Positions 1 to 10,705 of a stretch of DNA of 64,000 nucleotides are shown one piece after another (position 1 is the stretch's first letter; each line of letters opens with the position of its first letter). The notes beneath the pieces were generated by a model, which did no database searches, was not told the DNA's origin, and saw only the letters and a list, made by a program, of their open reading frames with translations. Origin of the DNA: Cyclina sinensis (Eukaryota > Mollusca > Bivalvia > Venerida > Veneridae); contig JAAONU010000016.1 in NCBI GenBank assembly GCA_012932295.1, positions 43,555,241 through 43,619,240 on the forward strand. Reading direction: 5' to 3'. A program made the position numbers and the translations under genes.

Positions 1-1359
1 AGATTAATCACCAAATATTTGCATTGGCCATTTATAAACTATATATTTTTTCATTTATTTCTTGTGATTAATGCAGGTTAATTAATAAAGTTCATGCAAT
101 ATCTTATCGTAAATCTGTCACGACGTTGAACAAAAGAAAGCAAATGAATGGTGTAATTGAAGAGGATCTATGTAGATAAGTAGTGCAGTTCCTGTAACTG
201 GCAGCATTTGGTGAATCTAGTCATATGCTTATACAATAATACTTGGATAAAGGGTACTACTCTGGCCCATCTTATTTAGTTTCTTACATCTGTGGTACGT
301 TTTATTCGTATGTGGCACGTATTTCGTGATAAAACAACATTTATATCAAATTTATTTCATAAAGCCAACTAAATAATATCAAGACTCATTTTCTTTTGTA
401 GTTACTATTCAAAAGTTTACACATTTTCTGCCTTTGTTACTTTTTGTTTTGGTATTTACACTGGACATTGTAGTTGCGTCCATGCTCAGGTATGCCTAAG
501 GTTTTATACTAAAGATGCAAGTTCGTTTAAAGTGAGTGTGAAAGTAGAATTTAAACAGACATTTGAAGTTTATTTTTTGGTTCTTGAAATGTTTACTTTG
601 TCACGCCTTGTAGGTATAGACTATCAAAACGGAGTATGAAGACACATTTTTTACATCCGACATTATTTACTCAACGGTGTGAAAAAGAGACTGATTACAT
701 GACGGGAAAATACATGTTGTAGTATGGTAAAAGAAACTGTAATTAGTTTATACAAACAGTGTTCCTGCTATAAATGCAGAAATCGATTCGTGAATATACC
801 CATTCATTTCAAGCTTGAAGATTGTTACAGCTGAAAACACATTACTCTCCTGCGCATCGGTCGAATGTTTCACTTTCTTACCGTGAAGTAACGGTAGTGT
901 ATTCGCTTAGCTGCTGAGGGAGCGTAAAACACATGTACATTCAAGTCACATTTGTCTTAATTTGAAATAAAAACATAACATACTCAAAGTCAAAAGGAAG
1001 AACAGGTAAATTATGAACTGTAACGAAATTGTGTGAAATGATAGCTTAGTCTCCATGTCGCTGATTCTTTCATTCAAACTAGCAGAATTTATTCCTAATT
1101 TTATTTTGACTATAGTACTATTCGGAAATCCATACGAATATTCTTTGACAATGTTTTACGAAAACTGACCAGTCTAAGGTTAAAGTAAAGAGTGAATCAT
1201 GGAAATCCGTGTATAACCGATGCTGAAAAAGGAAAAAAGACGGGGATAAGAGAGTGTTTAGAATAAAATATAGAAATAGTGGGAAGGTTGTAATGTATAT
1301 AGTCTAAGTCGAAGATAGCCTGAACTGTGAACTAAGTGATTCTGTCCCAATTTAAACTC
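1..1359. other. Left-edge intergenic DNA, nothing assigned
   Basis: AT-rich sequence with stops in every frame. I see no conserved protein motif, tRNA-like sequence, tandem repeat or transposon end. It lies upstream of the first decayed SDR copy and may contain more of that locus decayed beyond recognition. Confidence 0.5.
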
Positions 1360-1363
1360 CGCT

Positions 1364-1545
1364 GAGAGTGGCTTTCAACTTTCTAATTATTTTTAAAAAG
1401 CACACATGGGCGAAAATTTAGATCTGATGGAATTTGTCGCTACAATATTGTACTGGTAAAACAATTATTCCATTATGGTTACTGAACAGACACACGCTGT
1501 CAGTGAAGGCATGCTGTCCATCTAAAGTCTTGACATGTTACTGTT
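1364..1545 (+). pseudogene. SDR (DCXR-like) pseudogene, C-terminal fragment
   Basis: This stretch matches the last ~180 bases of the intact SDR gene at 3057-3812. The shared parts are the 'gagtggctttca' segment, the region coding for VDPILYL ('gtcgctacaatattgtactg'), the 'ccattatggttac' segment coding for SSMVT, the 'cagacacacg' segment, and the coding end 'aagtcttgacatg'. It has in-frame stops and small indels and cannot be translated. The rest of this copy to its left is not recognisable. It sits about 400 bases before a separate N-terminal SDR fragment in the same orientation, so the two look like the tail of one lost copy and the head of the next. The call rests on alignment by eye within the window. 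Confidence 0.7.
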
Positions 1546-1950
1546 TTTTAAACATTTTACAAGGATCAGATTGAAGTATTTATCCAAGAAATGTATTTTA
1601 CTCGTTTATACCTATAAAATTACTAAAAACGTTCATGCTTTCAATAATAAAAACTGTTTTTAGTTATTTATCGATAATCAGCAAGTAATGATTTCTTTTA
1701 GCCATTCAGTTCGTTCAGTAATATTACAAAACTTTCTTAATGTGTGTAAAACTAAGTTAAGTGGAATTTAAGGCGGTGCTGCTTGGTATTATATGTGTGC
1801 AACTAACTACTTTATCTGTTTACAAATGGCGATGTTATTTGCTCGTTTTCAATACTTTTAATGAGCATTCAGTTTGGACACCCTTCCCTATGTTGAACGA
1901 TGCAGAATTCTACAGATTGAGCATTTTTTAAAAAGGGAGAAAATTTGACA

Positions 1951-2199
1951 ATATCAAATAAGTTTGACGGAAAAAAGTTCCTGGTAACTGGAGCTGGTAA
2001 AGGGTTTTGAAGAGCAGTGACTATGTCTTTAAGTAAATAAAGTTGCAAGTATGCTCTAAGTCGAATGCGGTCGGACTTGGAGAGTTTAGTAGCTGAATAA
2101 GACAGCATAGTGCCTATTGTAGCAGATCTGTGTGACAGCATAGTGCCTATTGTAGCAGATCTGTGTGACAGCATAGTGCCTATTGTAGCAGATCTGACC
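1951..2199 (+). pseudogene. SDR (DCXR-like) pseudogene, N-terminal fragment
   Basis: This is homologous to the start of the gene at 3057-3812. The FDGKKxLxTGAGKG coding segment is readable, but the start codon is ATA (1951) instead of ATG, and a stop (TGA) falls just after the TGAGKG nucleotide-binding motif. Another stop falls in the SLSK segment. The region coding for the D-x-IVPIxADLCD strand is present three times as a 33-bp tandem repeat. Homology stops near 2200, where a SINE fragment begins, so the rest of the gene was lost or replaced. The ~190 bases before it also resemble the 5' flank of the intact gene, so flank and gene were duplicated together. Confidence 0.85.
2101..2196 (+). 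repeat. 33-bp tandem repeat, three copies, inside SDR pseudogene
   Basis: Units start at 2101, 2134 and 2167. The first two are identical over 33 bases; the third matches over its 30 visible bases. The unit corresponds to eleven codons (D-S-I-V-P-I-V-A-D-L-C) of the intact SDR genes, where it occurs once. The near-perfect identity in an otherwise decayed pseudogene implies a recent replication-slippage event. Confidence 0.95.
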
Positions 2200-2211
2200 A
2201 GCATGTCACCA

Positions 2212-2402
2212 ACCATCAAGTTCTTCAAGCTTCAAGATAGGTCTCACGTATCAGTGCTGTACACTGAGCATGCAAAAGAAACAGGGGTGTTTTTGAAATG
2301 GGATGCTTTCTCTATCTTGCACTATCCCCCACAATATAAAATAACTAATCTCTGCAGGGGGCGTCGGTCAAATGGGCAAGCGTTACCGACGATTAATAGA
2401 TA
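2212..2402 (+). mobile_element. SINE-family repeat, copy 1 (5'-truncated)
   Basis: Shares its body and tail with copies at 5214-5400 (-), 33283-33530 (+) and 34028-34262 (-). The shared landmarks are 'ggtctcacgtatcagtgctgtacac', 'aaaataactaa' and the 'ggggcgtcgg' tail box followed by 'cgacgattaa'. The tRNA-like head seen in the two longest copies is missing. It abuts the broken end of the SDR pseudogene and may have inserted there. Confidence 0.65.
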
Positions 2403-2869
2403 GAGGTAGCTAAGGTAAAATGTCAACCAGTTATACCGAGACAAAAGTTTAATTTACTTTTAAAAATGGAGTAGCAACCGCATTCTTTTCTTAAAGTTAT
2501 AATATGTAACACGCTAATTCTTATAAGTTTGCCTTTATTGTGTTTCTTGAACTTGTGGTTTATTGTTAATTTTGCATTTAAACGGATACGTTATGAGCAG
2601 TGTTATTCTGCATTACTGTCTCGAACTGAAGGGATAACTCTACGTCACAGCCAAAAATAGCGGCAGAAACTACCGATGTCCTGACGGAAACAGCCAGTCA
2701 TTAAAACACGTTTTTGTCTTCAAAAGCGACATTTTCATTATTCTGTAACTAAACCATATTAATCATGACGTTATGACTATTTTAATAAGGCAAAGTCGTA
2801 ATATATATGTCCCATGACCTTGAAGTTTATAATCGAGGCAATTTTATAGCCTGTTAAACCAGACGTACT

Positions 2870-2878
2870 TATATAAAG
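2870..2878 (+). promoter_or_regulatory. Candidate TATA box upstream of SDR gene 1
   Basis: TATATAAAG lies 178 bases before the ATG at 3057 and fits the TATA consensus. No transcript data are available and such motifs occur by chance in AT-rich DNA. The rest of 2403-3056 shows no other gene or repeat; its last ~150 bases resemble the flank before the pseudogene at 1951. Confidence 0.3.
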
Positions 2879-3056
2879 ATACAAGTTTAATTTTGCATGA
2901 ATTTTGATTGGTTTAAATTGCGTGCAACAACCTTATCTGTTAACATATTGCAAGGCCGTTTGCATTCATATTTCAACATTTGTAATGTGCATTCATTCCT
3001 CAAAAAAGTTAAGATAACTGTGTCGAATTGCTTTGTAAAAGGAAGAAAAAGTGACA

Positions 3057-3812
3057 ATGTCGTTTAATTTTGACGGAAAAAAGGTCTTGATAACGGGAGC
3101 TGGAAAGGGAATTGGACGAGGAGTAGCTATGTCTTTAAGTAAGAAAGGCTGCAAGGTGTATGCCTTAAGTCGGACACAATCCGACCTTGATAGCTTAGTA
3201 GCTGAGTGTGACAACATAGTGCCTATTTTAGCAGATCTGTGTGACTGGGAAGATACGAGGAAGAAACTAGAGAAGCTTGAAGTACTTGATGGTTTGGTGA
3301 ACAATGCTGGTATTGCCGGGCACCAGTACTCGGCCGTGGATTGTCCTCGAGAGTACATCACTAAAGTACTTGACAACAACCTAATGAGCGCAATAAACTG
3401 CACTCAGGTCATAGCCAAGAAAATGATTAAAGCCAAGAAAAAGGGATCTATAGTAAATGTATCCAGCACTGGTGGATTATGTACATTCAACAACGGGTTG
3501 CCATATGGTATATCAAAGGCTGCGTTGGACATGACGTCAAAACAATTTGCTCTTGAACTTGGACCGCACGGAATACGCGTAAACTCCGTGAATCCGTCGC
3601 TTGTCATAACACCACTGGTAAAAGACCTCATGGCGAGTGGCTTTCAGCTTGATAAGATATTTATTTCAAGGACTCCAATGGGTAGAATACTTGATTTGAA
3701 GGAAATTGTCGATCCAATATTGTACCTGTTAAGCGATTATTCCAGCATGGTTACGGCACAGACACATGTTGTAGATGGAGGCTTGCTGTCAAACATAAGT
3801 CTTGAAATGTAA
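3057..3812 (+). CDS. Short-chain dehydrogenase/reductase, DCXR (L-xylulose reductase)-like, copy 1
   Basis: Intact single-exon ORF of 251 residues, starting at the ATG at 3057. An upstream in-frame GTG at 3051 is not a plausible eukaryotic start, and all four paralogues then begin M-(S/P)-F-x-F-x-GKKVL. It is a classical SDR: the TGAGKGIG dinucleotide motif (residues 13-20), Ser38-Arg39 after the second strand (favouring NADPH), NNAG (82-85), a helix-4 Asn (~107), catalytic Ser137, Tyr150 and Lys154 in YxxxK, and a PxxxxT-type segment after the active site. Length and catalytic spacing match animal DCXR (244 residues in human), which reduces L-xylulose and alpha-dicarbonyls with NADPH. The substrate here is unproven; the residue after catalytic Ser differs from the mammalian Gln. 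It is the only plus-strand intact copy and lies just after two decayed copies in the same orientation. Confidence 0.9.
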   Translation: MSFNFDGKKVLITGAGKGIGRGVAMSLSKKGCKVYALSRTQSDLDSLVAECDNIVPILADLCDWEDTRKKLEKLEVLDGLVNNAGIAGHQYSAVDCPREYITKVLDNNLMSAINCTQVIAKKMIKAKKKGSIVNVSSTGGLCTFNNGLPYGISKAALDMTSKQFALELGPHGIRVNSVNPSLVITPLVKDLMASGFQLDKIFISRTPMGRILDLKEIVDPILYLLSDYSSMVTAQTHVVDGGLLSNISLEM

Positions 3813-5213
3813 CAGGCGTACGTTTTACAAACGAACTGAATTTATGATATAATCTTTCAATATTCTGTATTTTCAAAGTTCTTCGTACACGTAGACCTAT
3901 GGTCTACGAACTTTAAAACCTTCATGCTTGTTAATCATATTTAAGGGGAAGAAGGAATTATCTCATACATATTGATTTTCAGTGCTTACGCTTTCCTTAA
4001 AAGTTTTAAAACTGTTCTGAAATGAAAAATCTTCAAAATGAATTTCTTAAAAAATACGAGTTTTACGTTAAATTGTCGTAGATGTCCTTTATGATAATTT
4101 CTTACCTTTTTTCATGTAAAACATTGCTTTTGGTTGTTTTTTCTCTTATCTTAAGCAAACTGTAAACTCTTTGCTTATCTGTCAGTTTTTTTTTCATTTA
4201 TTTGATACCGACTACCAACTCCATTAGTCCTAACCCTAGTGCACTGGGTCAAACGGACGACAAACCGATTCGTGTAGTACCATGCACAGTCACTTGAAGT
4301 TGGGACCTAGCCCCCGCCCCAGACCCCCGCTTTATCTGTAGCGTAACTGCTTTTGCACAAGAGTTCTGTAGCATAAAAGTCATGAATAACAGCTACATAC
4401 CACTGCTCCTACTGTTTTTCAATACAAATGTAGCCTTTTCAAAAGAAAAAGCCCAGACCCACTGTCCAACACTATAATATACACAAGTTATGAAACATTG
4501 CACCTCAACTGCCTATGTTTTTCCTTCGTTTTCTCAATAAAAACAAAGGTCTGGAAAATGTTGATGGTGTTTATTAATTAAGCAATAATTATTCTACACA
4601 TCTATATCGGTCTCCCTATTCGGAGTGAAAGAATAAGGTTGAAATTCGATAAAAACACTCGAAATTTACTCATAGCCACATATTCTTTCGAGAAATAAAG
4701 ACAGCGGCGACACTATCTACCGTTCTCCCAAAACTGATAATTCTACGTCTTTGTGCATGTCTGTAAGCAAGTTACACCTACACTGTAATAAAACGACTTT
4801 GGTCATGACCATTGTTACTCACTAAAAGCCAAGAAGTCTTTCAAATTGAGGCCCATCACATGGTTTTTGAACATAAACACTGTAAAAAGTAAACGTAAAA
4901 TCAAAAATCCTTTAAATTTATACTTAACAGAAAAAATAAAGCACCAAACATCCCTTGACAGCAGCCATCTACGAAAGAAGCGCCTCACTCACTGTTTGTA
5001 AATTTTTCTATGGGATCTTCTGCTCTTGCTGATATTTACAGTGTAAATTCCGTACCCTGTTGTTGGCCACACAGCAGCTCTGTACTAATTTCAGAACTCC
5101 TGAAACTTCCATCAAGTATGTAAAACAAGCTCAAGTTTAGCGTGGAGTGTACAAAATGTTAGTCTACTTTTTGCATAAGTATTTAGAAAAAAATATTGAT
5201 GTTTGTACGGGTA
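3813..5213. other. Intergenic DNA downstream of SDR gene 1
   Basis: No ORF with a recognisable domain and no clear transposon end. An AATAAA at 4536-4541 could be a distant polyadenylation signal for the upstream gene, but at 724 bases past the stop this is weak. A GC-richer patch lies at 4215-4335 ('cccccgccccagacccccgc') and is unassigned. Confidence 0.4.
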
Positions 5214-5400
5214 CTACTCCGATGCCAGTACTGAGTACAAGGACCTATGTCCGACGCCCCTACAGATATTAGTTATTTTAGGTTGTGAGGGATAGTGCAA
5301 GATACAGAAAGCATCCCGTTCCAGAGAGACTCCTGGTTCTTTTGCATGCTCAATGTACATCACTGATACCTGGGACCTCGGTTTCAAGGAACCCTGTTCA
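5214..5400 (-). mobile_element. SINE-family repeat, copy 2 (reverse orientation)
   Basis: Reverse-complement match to the body and tail of the repeat at 2212-2402: 'gtccgacgcccc', 'ttagttattttaggttgtg', then the 'agtgcaagatacagaaagcatcc' and 'tgctcaatgtacatcactgata' segments. No head is visible. The stretch 5401-5959 after it shows nothing recognisable. Confidence 0.7.
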
Positions 5401-5959
5401 AACAACTATGTAAGTGTAACCAGATAAATCAATAATTAAGAATAATTAATCAAAGCGAAACAGTCGCTGCTCTCTAGATCCAAAATATCAAATTATAACG
5501 CTAATTGCTTGACAATGCGTATCAAACTGAATTGCTGCGTAACTATGACCGGAATACATTATTAATAGACTGGCAGACGATGAATAACGTATATCTTTAA
5601 AAATAGCAATGACTTTTTTTCATTGCGCTACGTAGACCATTAGACAGATAATTGTTAAAAAAAATCAAAAACAACTTTCTCTCAACCCACTGTAGTTAGA
5701 AAAATATTGAATGAGGTAATGTCTATATTGCTAAGTGGTAACATAACTTTAGAGTAGGAAATATCATTTTAAATGTTTAAATCGATAGAACTATGTTTTA
5801 GTGGTAAGTAGAACATTTTCGTTGATAGGTGATTTTTAGTTAGCTTGGTGTCTTTAAAAACAGTGGATTAAAAGTAACGTAACAAAAAGGGGCAAAAAAA
5901 CATGGCTGGAATTGCTATTAACTTCAGAAAGTGTTCTTAAAATAATACTTAGGTTAGAC

Positions 5960-6190
5960 TAAATACTTAAGTATAAGAACGTTAAACTGTATATAGTATC
6001 TATTGGAGCAGACACATCTGCTTGAAGTAATACATGATCAAGATAACCTAAATACTTCAGTGCAAGAACGTTAAACCGTATGTAGTATCTATTGTAGCTG
6101 ATACATCTGCTTGAAGTAATACATGATCAAGATAACCTAAATACTTGTGTATATGAACGTACCGCTTCATATCGTATTTATTGCAGCAGA
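5960..6190. repeat. 89-bp tandem repeat, about 2.5 copies, with possible SDR relic
   Basis: Units begin at about 5961, 6050 and 6139 (period 89). The first two are nearly identical; the third is shorter and diverged. Each unit contains a segment such as 'atagtatctattg-agcaga' that resembles the SDR codons for IVPIxAD ('atagtgcctattgtagcaga'), the same part of the gene amplified at 2101-2196. The repeat is clear; the SDR origin is a weaker inference from ~20 bases of similarity. The flanking stretches 5401-5959 and 6191-6764 hold only a short (gat)n tract near 6432-6448. Confidence 0.75.
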
Positions 6191-6764
6191 ATTTTGAGAC
6201 AAGAAAGGCATGAACAAAAATCAAGAAAAGCTTAACATCTTCGACGGTTCTAGTGAAATGTGCCTGTATCAGTGGACACGAGTAATCGGTCTAGAAAAAA
6301 ATCATTCTGCAAATTAATCTATGAGAATAACTTCACTAGAATTCACTTAAAACAGATTACTCCTTGTTTCAACTACATTTAACATCATTTCCATGATTTT
6401 ATAATGATCTTGTTGGTGTTGATTATGTTATTGATGATGATGATGATAGATAATCATGGTGTTTAAAAGATGACTGTAATGACGGTAGTTGTGATGATAA
6501 CAGTTTCAGCATTTGTAAGTATAAAAATATTTTTCTACAGTAAATATGGTTTCATAATTCATATAATGTAAAAGTTTTCTACTTTCAAAACAGTTTGAAT
6601 GCTATTTCTGCATATGTTTATCTGTTAATATAATGAAGCAGAAAAAGATTAAGATAAGACACATAAACGCTTGCTTGTGTCAATATATTTTGAGCGATTG
6701 TGAAGAAACCATTACGATCAGGAAAGTCTGTAGAGAAAGATGCAATACATCTTAGAATACATCA

Positions 6765-6842
6765 CCCAGAGCGGGATTCCAACTCCGACCCTACTGCATC
6801 GAAGATCAACACTCTGACCACTGAGCGAAAGAATCGATTCCC
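6765..6842 (-). mobile_element. tRNA-like SINE head remnant
   Basis: On the minus strand the sequence reads like a degenerate tRNA: a box-A-like 'gctcagtggtcagagtg' followed ~35 bases later by a box-B-like 'ggagttggaatcccgctc'. It lacks a proper acceptor stem, so it is not a functional tRNA. A decayed tRNA-derived SINE is the likeliest explanation. Confidence 0.4.
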
Positions 6843-7489
6843 TGACGCAGTTGTCAGAGGTTGTATTTATACATTTATAGGTAGGTATGCACTAGACCGA
6901 GTTTCTTGTTAGAAACCTTTCCCTTTGTTCTAAGCTGGCTATCTTGATGTTGAATCTAATGACCCCAAAAGTTATTCAAATCTGTGTCTTCAAACAACCT
7001 ACATATTCACAAAAGTTCATCTTTAAAACAAAACTGTTTCCCTATGATATAAACTCGTGCACTTTATCCTGAGTCACTGACCTTACGGCACCGTTTGCTT
7101 TGATCTAAGCTAGTGAACTTTGCTTAAAAGCTAAGTTTTATTTATTTACCCCCTTCCACGCTAAAGTTATTGAGCGTTAACATTTTTCATACAAGTTGCT
7201 GACTTTGGCCCTCAACACACAACCAAATCTGTTTTTTTATTCATACCATCTACCTAAATGCCAAGTTTTACCTTTCTGTTCATAATTCACGTTTTTGAGT
7301 AAACAAAATAACAATTTTAACGCCCAGCCCCGACGACATACCTCAATTGAATTACCAGTTTTCTTCATAAGCCTGGTTAAAATACATATGGATGTTGAGT
7401 TTCCAGATCACTTTGGATAATAACACGTTGAATTCGTGTTTTCAAACATTGCTGAAATGTTTACAAATTTAGAAATGGTTTACAATAGA
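6843..7489. other. Intergenic DNA, nothing assigned
   Basis: AT-rich with stops in all frames and no recognisable repeat end or domain. Confidence 0.4.
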
Positions 7490-8257
7490 TGAATTCTTAA
7501 CAGGAACATAGTAATGACTAAAGTTTAAGTTTTAATATAACTTTCATACGTCACACACTAACTGCAGACACAGTTGTTGACATTGAAAAGCCTCTGATTT
7601 CGTTCGATTAAGTTGGTGCTCACCTGATATTATTTTTCAATGATATAGTATGCTGAATATTTCAGAAGAAAACAGAAATTTATGTATAAAAGTAATAAAT
7701 ACTAGTTTTCGAAGTATGCAATCACTGTTTTCTCTCAATATTCACTTAATTTGTATAGCACAAAAGCATAATTTGCTTGAGTTATGTGATGAAAGTCTAT
7801 TTGTCTGAATGATATACAAAAAGAGCTGTCGCAATAAGGTGACAAATGTCCTCGAACAATTTCTTGCGTTCAAAGCAATAATACACAAAAATGATAAGTA
7901 AAAGCTCGATCTATATTTTAAGTTTCAAAGGTATACTAAAGAAAAAAATTCAATTAAATTATATGTAGGGATATTAAGAAATTTCTTATCAATCTCTTTG
8001 ACACTTACCAAATTATGCTAAAGACAAAAGTTTCATTTTAAAATTAAATGAGAGGACCAATTTATTTGGTTTTACGTCTGGCTTTTAATTGCTAGAGTAC
8101 AAAATTCTTAAAAAGAAAAAAAAACCAATGAATCAAAAAGATATTTCAAAAATACACCTATGAAACAAAAATAGTGTTAATTTCTGAAACTTATTTTAGG
8201 TGCATTTTCAAACGATTGACGTTTGTTTGTCTTAAACTGCTGACGACTCTTTAATAA
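7490..8257. repeat. Duplicated intergenic block (partner at 13195-13850)
   Basis: About 570-650 bases align with 13195-13850 in the same orientation. Shared landmarks in order: 'acatagtaatgac', 'ttttaatataac', 'atacgtcaca', 'cctctgatttcgtt', 'agaagaaaacagaaatt', the 'tgtatagcac-aaagcat' segment and the 'aagagctgtc' segment. Identity looks moderate with many small indels, so the duplication is old. Each copy lies beside an SDR-bearing segment, consistent with duplication of whole SDR loci. Confidence 0.75.
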
Positions 8258-8259
8258 AA

Positions 8260-8760
8260 CAAGGGCGATCAGTGATGACATGTGTCGCTTGATGATAGCC
8301 AATTAAGCAGTTGTATTTAGAGGTGATTGGGCAGTTTCTTGGCTAAAACGCTTCTTTATTCAAGGGCCAGATCTCAGCCAAAAATCATTCAACCAAAAAA
8401 AACCCGTTAGATATGCGCAAGTACTTGAGGTACAGACCAATCCTGTAACATCTCATTCAAATTGCTTTAGTAGTATAAGAGAAGTAGTCCGGACCAACTT
8501 TATATATAATAATCATTAAAGGGCCATAACTTTGACAAAAATCATTGAACTTGAAAATGCCGACGATATGCATAACTAGACTTGGGAGAAGTAGTCCGGA
8601 CAAACCTTAAAAATAAAAATCATTAAAGGGCCACAACTTAGACAGAAATCGCACCAGTAGTTTCTGAGGAGTAGTCCGGACAAGTTTTGTGACGGACGGA
8701 CAGACAGACGACGGAGAAGTGATTCCTATATGTCGCGCTACTTTGTAGCAGGCGACACAA
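8260..8760 (-). mobile_element. Non-autonomous hairpin-ended element, family 4 (minus orientation)
   Basis: Read on the minus strand it starts TGTGTCGCCTGCTAC-AAA-GTAGCGCGACA, a hairpin with an AAA loop. A CCGTCGTCTGTCTGTCCGTC tract follows, then degenerate repeats with 'tccggac' and 'gttatggcccttt'. The 3' end carries GCGACACA, the complement of the 5' TGTGTCGC, then ends CGCCCTTGTT. This is the same layout as the larger families at 45-64 kb, in a ~500-bp size. The right flank (8761 on) continues in a segment homologous to 23594 on, which helps to set that boundary; the left boundary is less sure. Confidence 0.65.
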
Positions 8761-9650
8761 TGAACGTAATATTTTGCATTAAATTCAATAAATTATCTGC
8801 TTCGATTGCTGAAACAATTCTGGTGAGTCTGTTAAAGATCTGAATAAACTCCACTCATAGTAGTATGTATTGGGATTACATCCTTCGAACGACTGACACT
8901 TTTGCAAGTATTTTCCAACAGACCCCCTACCTCAAAGTTTAGTCTCTCAGTCCGATTGGGCACTAAACTGGGATATTTTAACCTTATGAAAATGTGATTT
9001 AGTGGTGTGTAACATAAATTCGCGCGTAAGAGCTTGTGTTTCTAGGAAGTGACACCATGCGCAGGGTGTCATGGCAATGTATGCTCGGCCAAAAAAAATG
9101 GAAGGAATGACCCAGTTTCAGTGAATCCAGCATGCATAGCTTTGTCTCTCTCGCACCTGCTCAGAAACATGTGTTGGCGTTTGAAATCAAATTTTCCCTT
9201 TTGTCGAATTTGCACGGACATACGTTTTTAAATGGATACAGCGGTGTCCAAAATTCGTCCTTGACCTTGATCACGTGACATCCCGTATTTTGCCATATAT
9301 ACTTTTCAATGTTGGGGCCGCATCCATATTTGGGAAACTAATGTGGAATCTACGGAGGCCTACAGGTGCCATCTTCGCTGTTACGTTTTTTTTACGTTAT
9401 CGTCGTTTAAAGGATATGCATGATATCGTCCTGTCTGCATTTCTTTAAAGTATTTCCTTAAAATGGTTATCATAGCTAGAGCTGCTTAGCAATAATCTCA
9501 ACATGATATTTATTGTATTTAACGATTATCACTAGTACTGCAGATCGCTTAATTATTAATATCTCTTATCACACTCTATCCACCTGAAATTCGTTAGGAT
9601 TAAATTATTATAACATGTACTTAATGTTTACAATAAAAAGCATTTATTGT
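8761..9650. repeat. Duplicated intergenic block (partner at 23590-23955), interrupted
   Basis: Bases 8761-8883 match 23594-23706 ('attaaattcaataaatta', 'gtgagtctgtt', 'agtatgtattg-gatta'). Bases 9428-9650 match 23715-23950 ('cctgtctgcatttcttt', 'atctcttatc-cactctatcc', 'taggattaaattatta'). The two parts are contiguous at 23.6-23.9 kb but separated here by ~540 unmatched bases (about 8885-9425), so something inserted here or was deleted there. The insert has no recognised ends. Confidence 0.7.
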
Positions 9651-9829
9651 TCGGCAACCTTCGGCAAAGTCTCATTTCTGCAAAATTTCAGTTGCCCTTG
9701 GATCGCAACGGTTGTTCCGTAGCTGTAAATGTGCTACCCAAAGGAAAGTCTTTCTTGTAGTATGCCTAAGCAAAGCTCGCTTCAGGGAACAACATCATTT
9801 ATGTTGAATGTAACTTCTGCAGTGCTCTT

Positions 9830-10705
9830 GGATGTCAATGAAATAAACATGCGAGGATGTAACGTCAAAAGGAACCTTGGGTGTCATAAAAGAAAAAAAC
9901 AAATGCAGAAGATACATCGTAAATTGCCGGAATGTCCAACATGTGTCTGGGAGCATTATTCGTTGGCACTTTATATCCTTTATTTAGTTTGCCCTTATTA
10001 TTTTTACCTCAATTCCGTGACTTGTTTTTCTTGTAAACCTACTGTTCCCTTGTAATTGTTCTGTAAAAGATCAAATGATTATATTTAGCGTATTCATTTT
10101 GCTAAAGCTTTAGTTTCTCTGTTATTTAAATAAAAGTTGGTTGTATGGCATTTGAATGTTTGAACAAAAATAAAAAAACGATATAGTTTTATGCAAATAT
10201 AATCTAACTTGTGATTGGTTTTGAGTAATTGTAGACATGAGTTCAAATTATTTGACTGTAATGATTATTATTGAGTTCAAGGGTATTGATGTCTAGTAAC
10301 TCTCATTTTAAATATATTGTTGTTGTAAAATACTTTGCATGGTGAAATGTCAGGTGACCATTTCATTTGATAACGATTTGTTGTTGTAGCATATGTTAAA
10401 GATGTGAGAAATAAAAAAGGAACACTGAGTAAAATTGCTGTTCCCTCTGCCAAATACTTCTTTTACATCCCAGACAAATGTTACTTGCCAATATACACTT
10501 GCGAGAATTTAACGTCAACAGGGTCATCGGTGCCGTAGAAATACACGAACAAAAATGCAACTTCAAAGGGGCTCTCAGTGCCAAAAGAAAAACACACGTG
10601 AAAATACATATCCGTGAATAGAATGACAACAGGACGCTCGGTACCCTGATGTGCAAGAATATAACGTCAACAGGACGCTTAGGTGACACATAAATAAACG
10701 AGCGA
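9830..10705. repeat. Decayed minisatellite-like repeats
   Basis: A motif close to 'ataacgtcaacaggacgct' recurs at about 9858, 10508, 10619 and 10662, often preceded by a 'tgcgagaat' or 'tgcaagaat' string and followed by 'ggtgcc' or 'ggtgac' and then 'ataaa' or 'agaaa'. Spacing is irregular, so this is an old degraded tandem array or part of a decayed transposon. The surrounding 9651-11776 has no recognisable gene. The two minus-strand ORFs of ~100 codons at 10396-11040 have no family resemblance and overlap the repeats. Confidence 0.5.

Noticed and set aside
3051..3056. Upstream in-frame GTG/TTG starts for the SDR genes (3051, 12559, 24841, 28691)
   Set aside because: This is eukaryotic DNA, and all four paralogues have an ATG a few codons later that gives aligned N-termini M-(S/P)-F.
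4536..4541. AATAAA as the polyadenylation signal of SDR gene 1
   Set aside because: It is 724 bases after the stop in AT-rich DNA where the hexamer is expected by chance.
6765..6842. Functional tRNA gene
   Set aside because: A- and B-box-like words exist but the acceptor and anticodon stems do not fold; a SINE remnant fits better.
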